From Terfezia claveryi (lineage: Eukaryota; Ascomycota; Pezizomycetes; Pezizales; Pezizaceae): a stretch of DNA of 64,000 nucleotides. Location: the NCBI GenBank assembly GCA_015179025.1, contig WHUX01000216.1, positions 1-64,000 of the forward strand, read 5' to 3'. The notes beneath the pieces are model-generated. The model saw only the letters and a program-made list of their open reading frames with translations. It had not been told where the DNA came from and made no database searches. A program made the position numbers and the translations under genes. Below are positions 46,571-57,049 of this stretch, in pieces. Every line of letters starts with the position of its first letter. Position 1 is the stretch's first letter.

Positions 46571-49500
46571 ATGTCACGACACTCGGGTGAAAGTTTACAG
46601 GGTGTTACATGACAGCAAACAATTCCCTCATGTGACGTGGAGGACAAAGAGGACGAAGATGAGGAGACTATTCTTCAGCCTCCTCATATAGCACTGTCCT
46701 CAAAACGACATGCAGCGTCGGATAGGACACGCCCCACGAGGAAACTGTGTATCCAATATGCTCCTTCACAGACTTTGAGTTCCAGGCTGCAAGTAAGTAC
46801 CACCTCACATCTAGATCCATGAGTCCAGCTAACTACAATGTACATAGTCCTCCCCACCGGCACCCCCTGCTAGCAGAAGGCGGCTTCATACTCACACTGA
46901 GTCCAGTGTGAGTAATCTGCCCAGTGATGGGTTTAACTTTGACTCCGAGACACCTCAGGAACAACAGATCGACCTAACGGTCAACAAGCCCTCTCGCGTC
47001 GGGCCGCAATCCAGGTCGTTTTTTGCTATCCCAGACGAGTACAAGGAACTCACCTCGCGAGCGGCTGTTACGGCTGAGATTATGCAGGCATGACTGGCAC
47101 CACCCGATGGTGGGTGGCCTGAAGGCAGCCCCGCTTTCTCATATATTGGCCCACTTCTTGTATCTAGTTCTTGTTCTCTAAGACTCAAGCGAAGTCTTGT
47201 ATCGCTGGGTTACTTTACTTTATCGAATGAATCAGTCTATATTCTTCGCTCTATGTTAGCCCAGTTAGGCTCGAGCCTAGTGATTATGCCTTCGTGCACT
47301 CTATATACCGATATACCGACAGATATCACCGTGATCACTAGCTCGCCCCTAACATTACTTCACTTTGATCAAAGGGACCGGTGATTCTGGGTCAAATCAC
47401 CCCTCCCTCGCTACCTACACTGTCGGACGATCCCACAAGGGCGGAACAGATTATTTGCTAATATGAGCGACGTCGGAAATAATTATTTCCCCCTTCTATA
47501 TGCTTATTAGCTTGTTCTAAATGACCTACTAATCCTATATTGAAATCTCCGGATCTACTAAGTCTTAGATATTGAGCGACATGCTCAAACACCCCCTCGC
47601 CAGGCTTATAAGGCCCCGAACGAGCTCAAAGCTCAAAAGTCCCATCCGAGCTCAAAGCTCAAAAACACCGATCGAGCTCAAAGCTCAAAAACCATGTTCG
47701 AGCTCGAAAGCTCAAAGACCCCCGCCTTGGGAAAAGACCCAAGCGAGTGCTACGAGCACACAAACGAACAAGACCCCCCCTTGCATAGGCAAGTCGGGTT
47801 GGATAGCTGAGAAAGCATGCATTGAACCTTTTCCTGTGATGTTGGCTTTTTCCCACTGGGTTTTGCCACGCAGAGGTTTTTAACGGCAATGGCATATGGG
47901 AATACCCCCCCCAATGAGATTACTCCGGATCTATGATCCTTCTGATGTTCCGGATCTACGATCCATATATATGTTGTACCTCATGTTGAGATACTCGGAT
48001 CAGTTGATCCACAGATGTTTATGTTCTAGCATGACGCCAAGATGTTTGAGAGAATACCCCATCCTTCCGAGCTACCTTACTAGCCCTTGCTGCCAGATGT
48101 AAAGGCTCTTTTCCACAGAGGTTGATAACTCGAGGTCCTCAGTGATGTCTGAGTGGGTTAGTGGGCTCAGGGCGGTTTATCCTGAGTGGGGACCCCGTGC
48201 CCTAATTGCTTGCCAATATACATACGCACGTGTAGGGGGTAGGGTGAGCGAAGTTGGTCGGTCGGGACGCCCTCTAGCAGAGGGGGAGTAATGTTATGGC
48301 TGAGATTATGCAGGCATGACCGGCGGCACCCGATGGTGGGTGGCCTGAAGGCAGCCCTGCTTTCTTATATATTGGCCCACTTCTTGTATCTAGTTCTTGT
48401 TCTCTAAGACCCAAGTGAAGTCTTGTATCGCTGGGTTACTTTACTTTATCGAATGAATCAGTCTATATTCTTCGCTCTATGTTAGCCCAGTTAGGCTCGA
48501 GCCTAGTGATTATGCCTTCGTGCACTCTATATACCGATATACCGACAGATATCACCGTGATCACTAGCTCGCCCCTAACAGCTACCGAGCATGTGCGCTT
48601 TTATACTTTATTCGGAAATCCAATGCTAAATGCAGAGGAAATCCAACAATTGTTATCAGTAGCCTGGCTCAAAGCTCAAGAGGAAACTAGAGAAAAACTG
48701 AAACGCATGAAAACGGCAAATGCCTATGTATGTACTCTTCCCTGTCTGCGACGTCGGATGCTATTTTAAACTATTACACCTGCATAGCATACATTCACAA
48801 ACTTGAGCACACCTTGTTTACGAATGTAAATATAGTATTGTCGAGCTTTTCGCCTTGAACCACCTACCTCAACACAAGATAGCTGAGCGGGTGAAGTACC
48901 TGTTATTTCAGGATCAGTTCATTTGCAGAGAAAATAGCCAGGAGGTAAGCCTTCCTTCTGGCGTTGGAGGTCTGACATGACTAACACTTATACAGGCCCA
49001 CCAGAGGCATTTCCATGCTAACGAAATCACGGAGATCATCTTTTGTAAATATTTCTCAAATATGAAAATAGGCGGGAACTCGGATGATACCTTCTTTAAT
49101 TCGATCAATGAAGTATTGATCTGCCTAGTCACCTCTGCCATGCGTCATTGCCTAAAGGCATAGACAACCAGGGTATATGTTGAACCCCGAAGTACAGGGA
49201 ATTTCAGATACGATACAACCGTCAGTAAGTATTTCTCACTCGATGAAGGGAGCACACTTTCTGATGTGTATAGCAACCTACAAACGGTTTATAGCCACCT
49301 GGAATGCCCACCCCCGGAAAGTATGTGTGCTCCTCTTGGCTGCAATCAAGGCAGATATAGGTGCACGTTTGGCTACCACACAGCAAAATGGTTCACTGGA
49401 ATCAGACCAACCCCTGCAAATCAGCAATACCTCGGTCTTTGAAGCTGAGCTTGTTCAAGAACTTGCCGAGCTTGCAAAATCAAAACACCTCAGCCGACAA

Positions 49501-49673
49501 CGGATTCCCGACGTACTTCAGCACAAGAATAATACGGTTGAAGATGAAACTACCTCCGTTGGTAAGTTTTATGTCTTTCTACGCTTATAACCATTCAAAC
49601 AAGGCTAACTATCTTAGATGGGGAAGCTCAAGAATGTGACGATAATTACGAGACCGACAATGAAGATAGATAA
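46571..49673 (+). pseudogene. Plavaka-1 gene X2: multi-exon, DUF6532-like, split by an LTR element
   Basis: From the ATG at 46571 (MSRHSGESLQGVT, then a TGA where Trp fits) exon 1 reaches a GTAAGT donor at 46793. Later exons cover SNLPSDGFNFDSETPQEQQI and FFAIPDEYKELTSRAA, broken at 47066. Beyond the insert the frame resumes as EHVRFYTLFGNPMLNAEEI. After further introns come IAERVKYLLFQDQFICREN, HQRHFHANEITEIIFCKYF, SINEVLICLVTSAMRHCLKA and, after another intron, TYKRFIATWNAHPRK. The last exon ends NYETDNEDR at 49673. The helical order and the ICLV(T/S)SAxRHxL motif recall fungal DUF6532 proteins, whose role is unknown. About three Trp codons are stops. Confidence 0.65.
47066..48580 (+). mobile_element. 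1.5-kb non-autonomous LTR element (TRIM-like) inside X2
   Basis: Two 289-bp LTRs (47066-47354 and 48292-48580; TGTTAYGGC start, CTAACA end) differ at only about eight sites. The 937-bp interior has no gag or pol. It holds a CGAGCTCAAAGCTCAAAA repeat (47608-47730, four units) and a G-rich polypurine tract just before the second LTR. Flanks GCGGC and GCTAC are an imperfect 5-bp duplication. Removing element plus 5 bp restores the X2 frame. Confidence 0.88.
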
Positions 49674-50383
49674 CCTTGACAGATAAGTGGAAGAATATGA
49701 TGGAAGTTATGAGGTAGCAGTGCTAGGGCTTATTATGTCTTTTGCTATTTTTTTTTTGCTATATTTTTTTATTTGGTGAATTTTTTTTTTCGATAAATAC
49801 GATTTTTTTTAGGTATGGATTAGCAAGCTAGAATTCAAATATGAAATAATTCCAATTTCAAGTAAAATAGATCCAGGGTTCACCCGCTTGTATTGCCGAC
49901 GTACAATGTCGTGGAGCCCGCATTGTAGACGTCAAATTGGAGCAGGCTAGAGTTGAGGAAGAGCACCTATTTATGCAAACGTTGAGGAAAAGTAGTCAAT
50001 AAACTTACTTCGTTAGGGACGAAAGTAGTGAGTGCGACAGCATCATAGATGCTGCTCCAATTCAGAATGCCGTTGGTGATACACATACAATCGACAAATA
50101 CTTCAAGAACGTGAGTCCACAGACCAAATGCGTTAGGAGGAACGTTGCATTAGCCTTATGTTCGAGATGCAAGAGGCACCCGCCAAAGATAAGCCTTGCG
50201 TCCAGGGCGCAGGCGTGCCTGCCAAGAGTAAGTCCAGTGTCTCAGGCATAGGACCACCGTCTGAGTGCATCCCAACGCTAGCCCACTGAACGGTTGGTGT
50301 CCTAATTGTAAGTTCCTATCCCATGCGTCCTGTGCGTCGGATGTACAGGAAGATACATGACGCGAATATTTTTTTTGCTGATG
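49674..50383. repeat. Plavaka-1 right flank: 3' region of X2 and subterminal repeats
   Basis: T-rich runs near 49745-49810 suit the X2 3' end. CGTCCTGTGCGTCGG and GACGCGAATATT motifs near 50320-50370 mirror the left subterminal repeats. The minus-strand frames at 50156-50484 have no recognisable product. Confidence 0.6.
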
Positions 50384-50385
50384 TG

Positions 50386-50695
50386 TTTGTACGAGATAAG
50401 GATATGCACAAGGGAGGTGCACAAGCGCTGGGAGAAGCAAGGTCCTGTATTGGGTATACAAGACCTTGGATAGGGATCCAACAACAGTAGGAAAGACAGG
50501 GGCTATATATACATAATTCCGGGCCAGGGCAACAATGTCAATAACCCATCACCTATGTCGCAGGTGATGCCAAGGGCAATAATAACAATAACCCAGCAAC
50601 GACACCCGAACAAGCCTATTCAAGGGTCAAAACAGTATGACACCCAAACAAGCCTGTTCGAGTGTCAAATCAAGACTAAGAACACGGTTGTGACA
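50386..50695 (-). repeat. Gypsy-2 3' LTR, inner part
   Basis: Continuation of 40547-40760, matching 56068-56497 but with one rather than about two and a half palindromic CATCACCT...AGGTGATG units. The polypurine tract in element orientation is AATGGGGGGATAG (50696-50708). Confidence 0.9.
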
Positions 50696-50877
50696 CTATC
50701 CCCCCATTAGGCTAGAGCTACAGGGACTAGGAGGCCTGGGCAAAATAACCGGCAAAATCAATACAGGAAACAACAATAACAAAGGTAAGGAAAAGAACTC
50801 CAACTCTGAACAACAAGAATGACAAGAAGAACGAGGGTCAGATGGGCCCCACCATATGACTCTTAAAGGGTACAACA

Positions 50878-53800
50878 TCATTCCATTGGGCGAGATTTCC
50901 TTGAGTATTGCTGCTGGAACAGGGCGACCAAATCCTGCGCATTCTCCAAGTCCTCTGCAGGTTGCCAAGTAGCCTCCTCGTCCCCTAACCATTTGACCTT
51001 ATACTAAACTCGCCCATAGCGCTTCCTGGAGTCTAGCACTTCCTCCACCTCCTATTCCTCCTCACCTTCGATAACTACAGGAGGAGGTGGGAGGTGTTCC
51101 TGGCCTGGCAGGGGGTCACTAGCAGCAGGCTCGATCTCAGAGACATGGACAACTGGGTGTTGTTTGATGTCCTTGGGCAACCTTAATCAGTAGGCATGGG
51201 TGCCCACAGCAGCCAACACCTCGAATAGACTCAGGAACTTGTGGTCAAGCTTCCGAGATGGCCCTTCTGTTCAGAAGTACCAGCTGGAGAGCCACACCTT
51301 GTCCCCTGGTTGATATTTGGGGGCTGGCAACCGTGATCTGTTGGCATACTCAGCTTGCCTAGCTTGTACATATCCCAGCTTAGCTTTCAGGGTAGAGTAG
51401 AGCTCAGCAATCCCAGCTGCGAACTCCTTGGCCAGGGCATCTTTTTTGGCTTTTTGCAGGGGCGCCAGGGCATCTACGAACCAGGGGTGCCAACCATAGT
51501 TAGCCAGGAAAGGCAAGGTTTTGGAGGATTCCGAGAACTGGTTGTTCGCGGCGAATTTGCAAGTGGCCAGCAACGAAACCCAGTTATCCTGCTGGTAGTC
51601 AACAAAGGCCTACAGATATTGCTCCATAATAGCATTTATCCTCTCCGATTGGGCATCTGTCTGGGGGTGGTATGTGGTTGACAAACGTACTTTGATCACC
51701 AAAAGCTTGCAAAAGGCTTGCCAGAATCCTGAAGTGAACTGAGGGCCACAGTCGGATACGATAGTTTCGGGGAGGCTGTGATACCGGAATACATTATTGA
51801 GGTGGAGATTGGCTAACTCTGGGGCGGAGCAGGTGTCCCAGCAAGGTATAATATGCCTCATTTTTGTCAACTGATCTACCACCATCAAGATGGCATTGAA
51901 CCCCGAATCTTCTGGCAACCCTGTCATGAAGTCCATAGTCAGGTGCAGCCACAGCCGATCAGGGATATCCAGAGGTTTCAGGGTCCTATACGGGGCGTGG
52001 TGGATAGGCTTAGCACGCTTGCAAATGTGGCAGTTCCATATGTACCACTCCACGTCCTTCCATTGGTCAATCCATGTGTATTCCCTGGCCAGAAGCTCTA
52101 ATGTTTTGGCTACTCCAGGGTGACCTGCAACTAGGCTGTCATGGTGTTCCTTGATTAATCGAAGGCGCAGCTCTCCTTCCGGCACATACAGCCATTCGAG
52201 GTAGTAGAGGAGGCCTTCCTGGATAGTACACTCGGCTAGGGAGATCTTGGAGTGGTGGCGCTGGCCAGAATCCACTGCCATGATAATTTCCTTGGCCAGG
52301 GGGTTATCCTTATATGCCTGTCTCACTAGTTGTCGGAGGTCAGCCTCAGCCTTAGCTTCCGCATTAGCCTCAGCCTCAGCCTTAGCTTCAGTAAGGACAT
52401 TAGCAGCCAGGTCAAGGTTTTTGGGCTTTAATACCACCTGATTTTGGTATTTTAGCCTTTCATCCCCCCCTTTAGGGAGATCTCCTGATCTCCAAGTTAA
52501 TGCATCGGGCTTGCTCCCAGCCTTTCCTGGCCGGTATCTGATCTTAAAGTTGAACCGAGATAAGAACTCCAACCACCTAGCTTGCCTTCGGTTAAGCAGC
52601 TTGGTGGTTGTAAAATACTCAAGGTTTTTGTAGTCAGATAATACCTCGATAATCCCCTTGGCTGACTTCAGATGTGGCCTCCATTCTTTGAATGCTCACA
52701 CGATGGCTATCAGCTCTTTGTTATAGATCTCATAGTTGCACTCAGCTGGGGAGTGTTTTTTCGAGAAGTAGGCCACGGGGTGGAGGATCCCATTGACATA
52801 CTGAGACAAGATCTTTGTGAAGACATAGTCGGAGGCATCAGTTTCCAAGATACATTTGCTGTCTAGGTCAAAGTGGACCAGGATTGGTGCTGAACAGAAG
52901 GCTTCCTTGAGGTTCTGGAAGGCAGATTAGGCTCCTGGATTTCAGTGGAATCGCCGGTCCTTTTTGGTCAGGGCTATGAGGGGGGCCACAATCTTGGAAT
53001 ACCCTAGAATGAACCGTCGGTAAAAGTTGGTGAATCTTAGGAAGGCCTGAACATCCCTGAGATTTGCTGGGACTTTCCACTCCTGAACGGCAGTGACCTT
53101 GGCGGGGTCCATTCTAATACCTTCCGTCGTGATGATCAACTCTAAATACTTAACCTCCTGCACATGGAACTCACACTTTTCCGGCTTCAGATACAACCCA
53201 GCTCCCTCCAGCTTCTCCAGCACTTGTCGGACGTAGATCTTGTGTTCCGCTAGGGTATCCGAGTAGATAAGGATATCGTCCAGGTAGGCAGTATAGAATA
53301 CATGTAGAAAGTCGCGCTGAGTGTCATTGATAAAGTGCTAAAAAGAGGCGAGGGTGTTGGTTAGGCTGAAAGGCATCACATTATACTCAAAATGGCCACA
53401 TAGTATCTGCAAGGCAGTTTTCCACTCCTCCCCCTCAGCAATTCGTACCAAGTTGTATGTCTCTCTCAGATCCAATTTGGTAAACCATTTTGCCTTGGAA
53501 AGTGTGGCTAATGTCTCCTGGATTAGGGGCAAGGGGTATCTGTTCTTGACTGTTATCTCGTTCAGGCCACGATAATCAACACACAACCAAAGAGAGCCGT
53601 CCGACTTCTTCACGAACAGGACAGGGGTACCTGCTAGGGAGGAGCTAAAGCGAATGAAGCTCCTGTTGAGGTTTTCTTCTAGATACTTTTTCAGAGCTTC
53701 CAATTCCACTCGGGACATCCCATAGAGAGGTCTACAAAGGGGGGTCTTTCCTTCCACTAGTGGGATTGTGTGGTTGTATGGTTGATGGAGGGCAAGCTTT

Positions 53801-54600
53801 TCTGCTACTTTTTCCGAAAATAGGTCAATGAATTCATAGTATTCCCCCGGAACCATGGATTTCCACTCCTCCTTGGATCTCGTCTTGTTAATCTCTAGGT
53901 TCACTTCATATATGGAGAGAGCCTGTGCTTTTAGCTTGTGCCTCCTGGTAAGGTAAGCGAAAGCTCCTGCCCTGATAAAGCTAATGTTTAGGGGTTTTGG
54001 GGTCACTAGGGGGACAGAAGGGATAGGGGAAACTGGAGAGTGGGCAGTATTGATATGCGCAGGCTGGTGTACCACCTGGGCTGGGTAGATTATCGGGGGT
54101 GGTAATGCGCATAGCCCCGTGACAGTGATTATTGGACCTCCACAGTTTTTTCTGCAATAATGGCTGTTGAATTGCAAGGTGTATTAGCTAAAGCTGACTG
54201 ACACATCATGCATTCTGAGCCAGGGGATCCCAAGTACAATTGAATATTTTAGTTTGGTCACAAACATTGGGAGGTCCTCCGAATAGTCTCCAATGGCACT
54301 GGGTAGACACGTGAGGTCGGTAATAGCTCCAGAAGAGATGGGGCGGCCATTAATGACGTCGAGAAAGCGGGGGGTCTTTAACTTCGAGGTTGGTATGGAA
54401 TTTTTACTGACAAAAGCCTGATCAATGAATACAATTCCCGAAGCACCATAATCGATGAGAGCTGATGTTGCCACTGTTTTACTATTGAATTTAACAGTTA
54501 TTGGTACTACAAAATGCTCGCCAAACAAGCGAGATTCATCAACAGACATAGGTACAGGCAAGGAAAACGCAGACAAAGATAAGTGGCTCTGGGCAGGTCC
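50878..54600 (-). pseudogene. pol: Gypsy-2 pol: protease, RT, RNase H, integrase, chromodomain
   Basis: On the minus strand, protease (54576-54184) has TSALIDYGASG, with the usual Ser after Asp now Tyr, and VLGIPWLRMHD. RT (54177-53250) has LFVKKSDGS, LCVDYRGLNE, YPLPLIQ, MPFSLTN and YLDDIL. A stop at about 53339 (Gln to TAG) splits it. RNase H has [16 protein letters not shown] and a Trp-to-TGA stop near 52697. Integrase (52572-51271) has TMDFMTGLP, IVSDCGPQF and DAQSERIN, the DDE triad. The chromodomain (VEEVLDSRKRYGRV, WYKVKWLG with one stop, ATWQPAEDL) ends at 50878. Only a handful of lesions are seen. Confidence 0.93.
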
Positions 54601-54617
54601 CTTGCTAGTGTCAGTAA

Positions 54618-55730
54618 CTAGGCAAGGGACAGAGCTTTTCCCGACTCATCAACCTCCTCGATCCTGGATTCGGAGATGGTGTGTGCGGCCATCGTGCGGT
54701 TTTTTCGGAGGGGACATGCCGCGATAAAATGGTCCCCTTTTCCACATGCTATGCAGAGCCCGTTCATTCGGTAGCGATCTCTCTCCTCCTGGGTTAACCA
54801 TAGCCTACCTGTGGATAGGTCTATAGGCGGGGCACTACCTACCACAAGAGAGGGGTGCGCAGGTTTGTTGGCCGAGGCTGGAACTTGGGCAGGCTTGGAG
54901 GTCAGTTGCTGTTGTTAGTGTTGGTGTTGCTGTAGTTGCTGAGGTGAGCAGGTGGCAGGGTGGAAGGTAAGGTGGTGTTTCAACCTAGCCATCCGTTTTT
55001 CCACCCTGGATGCCTGGTCAATTAATTCGTTGAGACTCTTGGTCTCTAGGAGAGTGACCATAGCTTGTTGAAGGTCATCATTCAGTCCCTCCTGGAACTG
55101 CTCGAGATTTGACTGGTTATTCCACAATACTTCTGCTGCCAGACTAGAGAACTCTACTATATATGTGGACAGATCCAAATTGTGTTGTTTTAGGGCTCAG
55201 AGGGCTCGGCTAGCTGTGCCCACGGCATCGGGGTCCCCAAAAGCCCTGTCTAGAATAGCGAAGAGTGCCAGGATGCCGTCCAGCTTAATCCCAGTGTCAA
55301 GGATATATGGCTGGATTTGATCTACTGCCTTACCCTCCAGCAGGGTAAAGACATAAGCCAATCGGTGTTGCTCGGATGGGAATCTGGCTGAGTCCCCATT
55401 GAGTTTGAGGTTTACCGAGTTCTTTCAGGCTCGGAGGCAAGCCCTATCCCTATTGAATTTGGGGGGGGTTGGAATACTTTCGGTTTTGGCGGTTGGTATG
55501 GAGGGTGGGGTTGCCGACATAGCGGCTATAGCGTGGTTGAGGGTCTGGATCATGGTTCGCTCATTGGCCAGAGCGATGGTAGCATTGTCGAGGTCGTTTT
55601 GGAGTACTGTGATTTCTTCATCAGCAGATCTCAGTTTCCGTTTAGCCATGGCCAAGCTATTGCCGAGTTCGGCCCCAATGGCATCCATGGCCTCGAAGAT
55701 GTCGATAATGTCATGACGATAGGCATTCAA
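54618..55730 (-). pseudogene. gag: Gypsy-2 gag
   Basis: The ATG at 55730 opens a coiled-coil region (LRSADEEITVLQNDLDNA) and IPTPPKFNRDR. After a frameshift near 55430 the capsid-like part continues (LYTYIVEF-like segment at 55178: MDLSTYIVEFSSLAAEV). Then comes PPIDLSTGRLWLTQEERDRY and a zinc knuckle, CIACGKGDHFIAAC (C-x2-C-x4-H-x4-C, about 54755-54715). It ends at 54618, close to pol in another frame, as is usual for Gypsy elements. One frameshift and two stops are visible. Confidence 0.88.
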
Positions 55731-55847
55731 TTCGTTCGGGCCTGAGGGTATAGGGGAGTTCCTCTAGGTTTGAAACCTGACAGCGGGTGGTGGGATAGCT
55801 ACTCCTGACATAACTGCATACCAGTTGGTCCAAAGGATCCAATGTAG

Positions 55848-56497
55848 TGTAACGATGGCTCTGGGGACAAAGCGACCATAGGGTACACCGGGGCAAGGGC
55901 AAGGCTAGGGTGACACACATGTAGGAATGCTATGTGTATGACTAGGGGAGAGGCTAGGACGGGGGCAAGGGCGAGGGCGAGAGAGGTAGAGGGCAAGGGA
56001 CATGAGACATGCAGAGGCAGTTGCTACGTGTGTTAAGGGAGGCAGCTATGCTGCAGAGTTGTTTGTACGAGACAAGGATGTACACAAGAGAGGTGCACAA
56101 GCACTAGGAGAAGCAAGGTCCTGTATTAGATATACAAGATGTTGGATAGGGATCCAATGACAGTATGAGAGACAGGGTCTATATATATATAATTCCAGGC
56201 CAGGGCAACGGAAGGAATAAGCTTCCTAAGATCCCTTATTCAGAAGCCAAGCAAGGTAACGATAATCGCAGGTGATGATAAAGGCAACAATATAAATAAC
56301 CCATCACCTGCATCGCAGGTGATGCCGAGGGCAACAATGTCAATAACCCATCACCTGCGTCGCAGGTGATACCAAGGGCAACAATAACAATAACCCATCA
56401 ATAAGACCCAAACAAGCCTATTTGAGTGTCAAAACAGTACAACACCCGAACAAGCCTGTTCGAGTGTCAAATCAAGACTAAGAACATGGTTGTGACA
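55848..56497 (-). repeat. Gypsy-2 5' LTR
   Basis: This 650-bp copy is longer than the 524 bp of its partner, mainly because of extra CATCACCTGCRTCGCAGGTG palindromes with CAACAATAAYAATAACC spacers (56255-56400). The primer-binding region (CTACATTGGATCC in element orientation) lies at 55847-55835. ATAGA follows at 56498. Confidence 0.92.
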
Positions 56498-57049
56498 ATA
56501 GACTTGACTACAGGTAAAATTCACAATGCTGGGTATACGTATCGTAGTGATGCTAGTCACGTGGTCATGTTCGGTTAATGGCATCCAGGTTTGCTTGTAA
56601 ACAAAGAATGAATTCCTATATTTGCACGAACAGAGGTTTTTGGTGGTCATCTTCTATTTATCTACAAATTCCAAGGAATCGTCAGTGCTTTAACGGTGAT
56701 TTCTATCTATATAATATGCAGTAAAGGTAACGAAGTGGTATGTGTTCTAAAGCCATGTCATGGAGGCCGTCACGGAGGATGTCATAGAGGCTGTTACAGA
56801 GGATGTTACAGAGGCTGTAATGGAGGTGGTGTCTAGAAATTTGAAGTGAGTGATAGTTAGCTTATTCACTGACTATTATTTATCTTAAGCACAGACATTC
56901 TAGTCTAAATAACTAGCAGAACCAAGATGTATGTTTTGCAAAATTGTGTCATGGAGGTTGTCATAGAGTGTCACGAGGTCATGTCAAGGGAACAAGGTTG
57001 AGTGTAAAGTGGAAAAACTACTAACAAAGTTTGTGTTTAAGTATTGACA
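56498..57049. other. hAT-2 resumes: spacer before ORF-E
   Basis: Homologous to 13186-13745 of hAT-1. 56755-56980 holds the TGTCAYGGAGG array (units such as GATGTCATAGAGGCT). No gene is seen. Confidence 0.7.

Larger units (their letters stand above)
40761..50383. mobile_element. Plavaka-1: 9,623-bp Plavaka element with three genes
   Basis: The left end is CATCAGCAAAAAGAAATTGG and the right end, on the minus strand, is CATCAGCAAAAAAAATATTC. Both run into GCGTC-rich subterminal repeats. The interrupted LTR gives a 2-bp TG duplication (40759-40760 and 50384-50385). It carries a Plavaka transposase (minus) and two divergent plus-strand genes. A perfect 20-bp palindrome (40805-40824) sits near the left end. 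Plavaka elements are known from fungi, and extra genes of this kind are not something I recall as standard for them. Confidence 0.9.
40547..56497 (-). mobile_element. Gypsy-2: Ty3/Gypsy chromovirus, minus strand, split in its 3' LTR
   Basis: The target duplication is ATAGA (40542-40546 and 56498-56502). LTRs, read in element orientation, run from TGTCACAACC to CGTTACA. Gag, protease, RT, RNase H, integrase and chromodomain lie in order between 55730 and 50878. It has far fewer stops than Gypsy-1, so it is younger. Its left LTR is interrupted by Plavaka-1. The LTR shares a palindromic U3 box with Gypsy-1. Confidence 0.94.

Noticed and set aside
50156..50992. Minus-strand frames near the Gypsy-2 LTR
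   Set aside because: They overlap the LTR, polypurine tract and chromodomain end in wrong frames.
55399..55745. Plus-strand frames opposite Gypsy-2 gag
   Set aside because: Shadows of gag, which has the family motifs on the minus strand.
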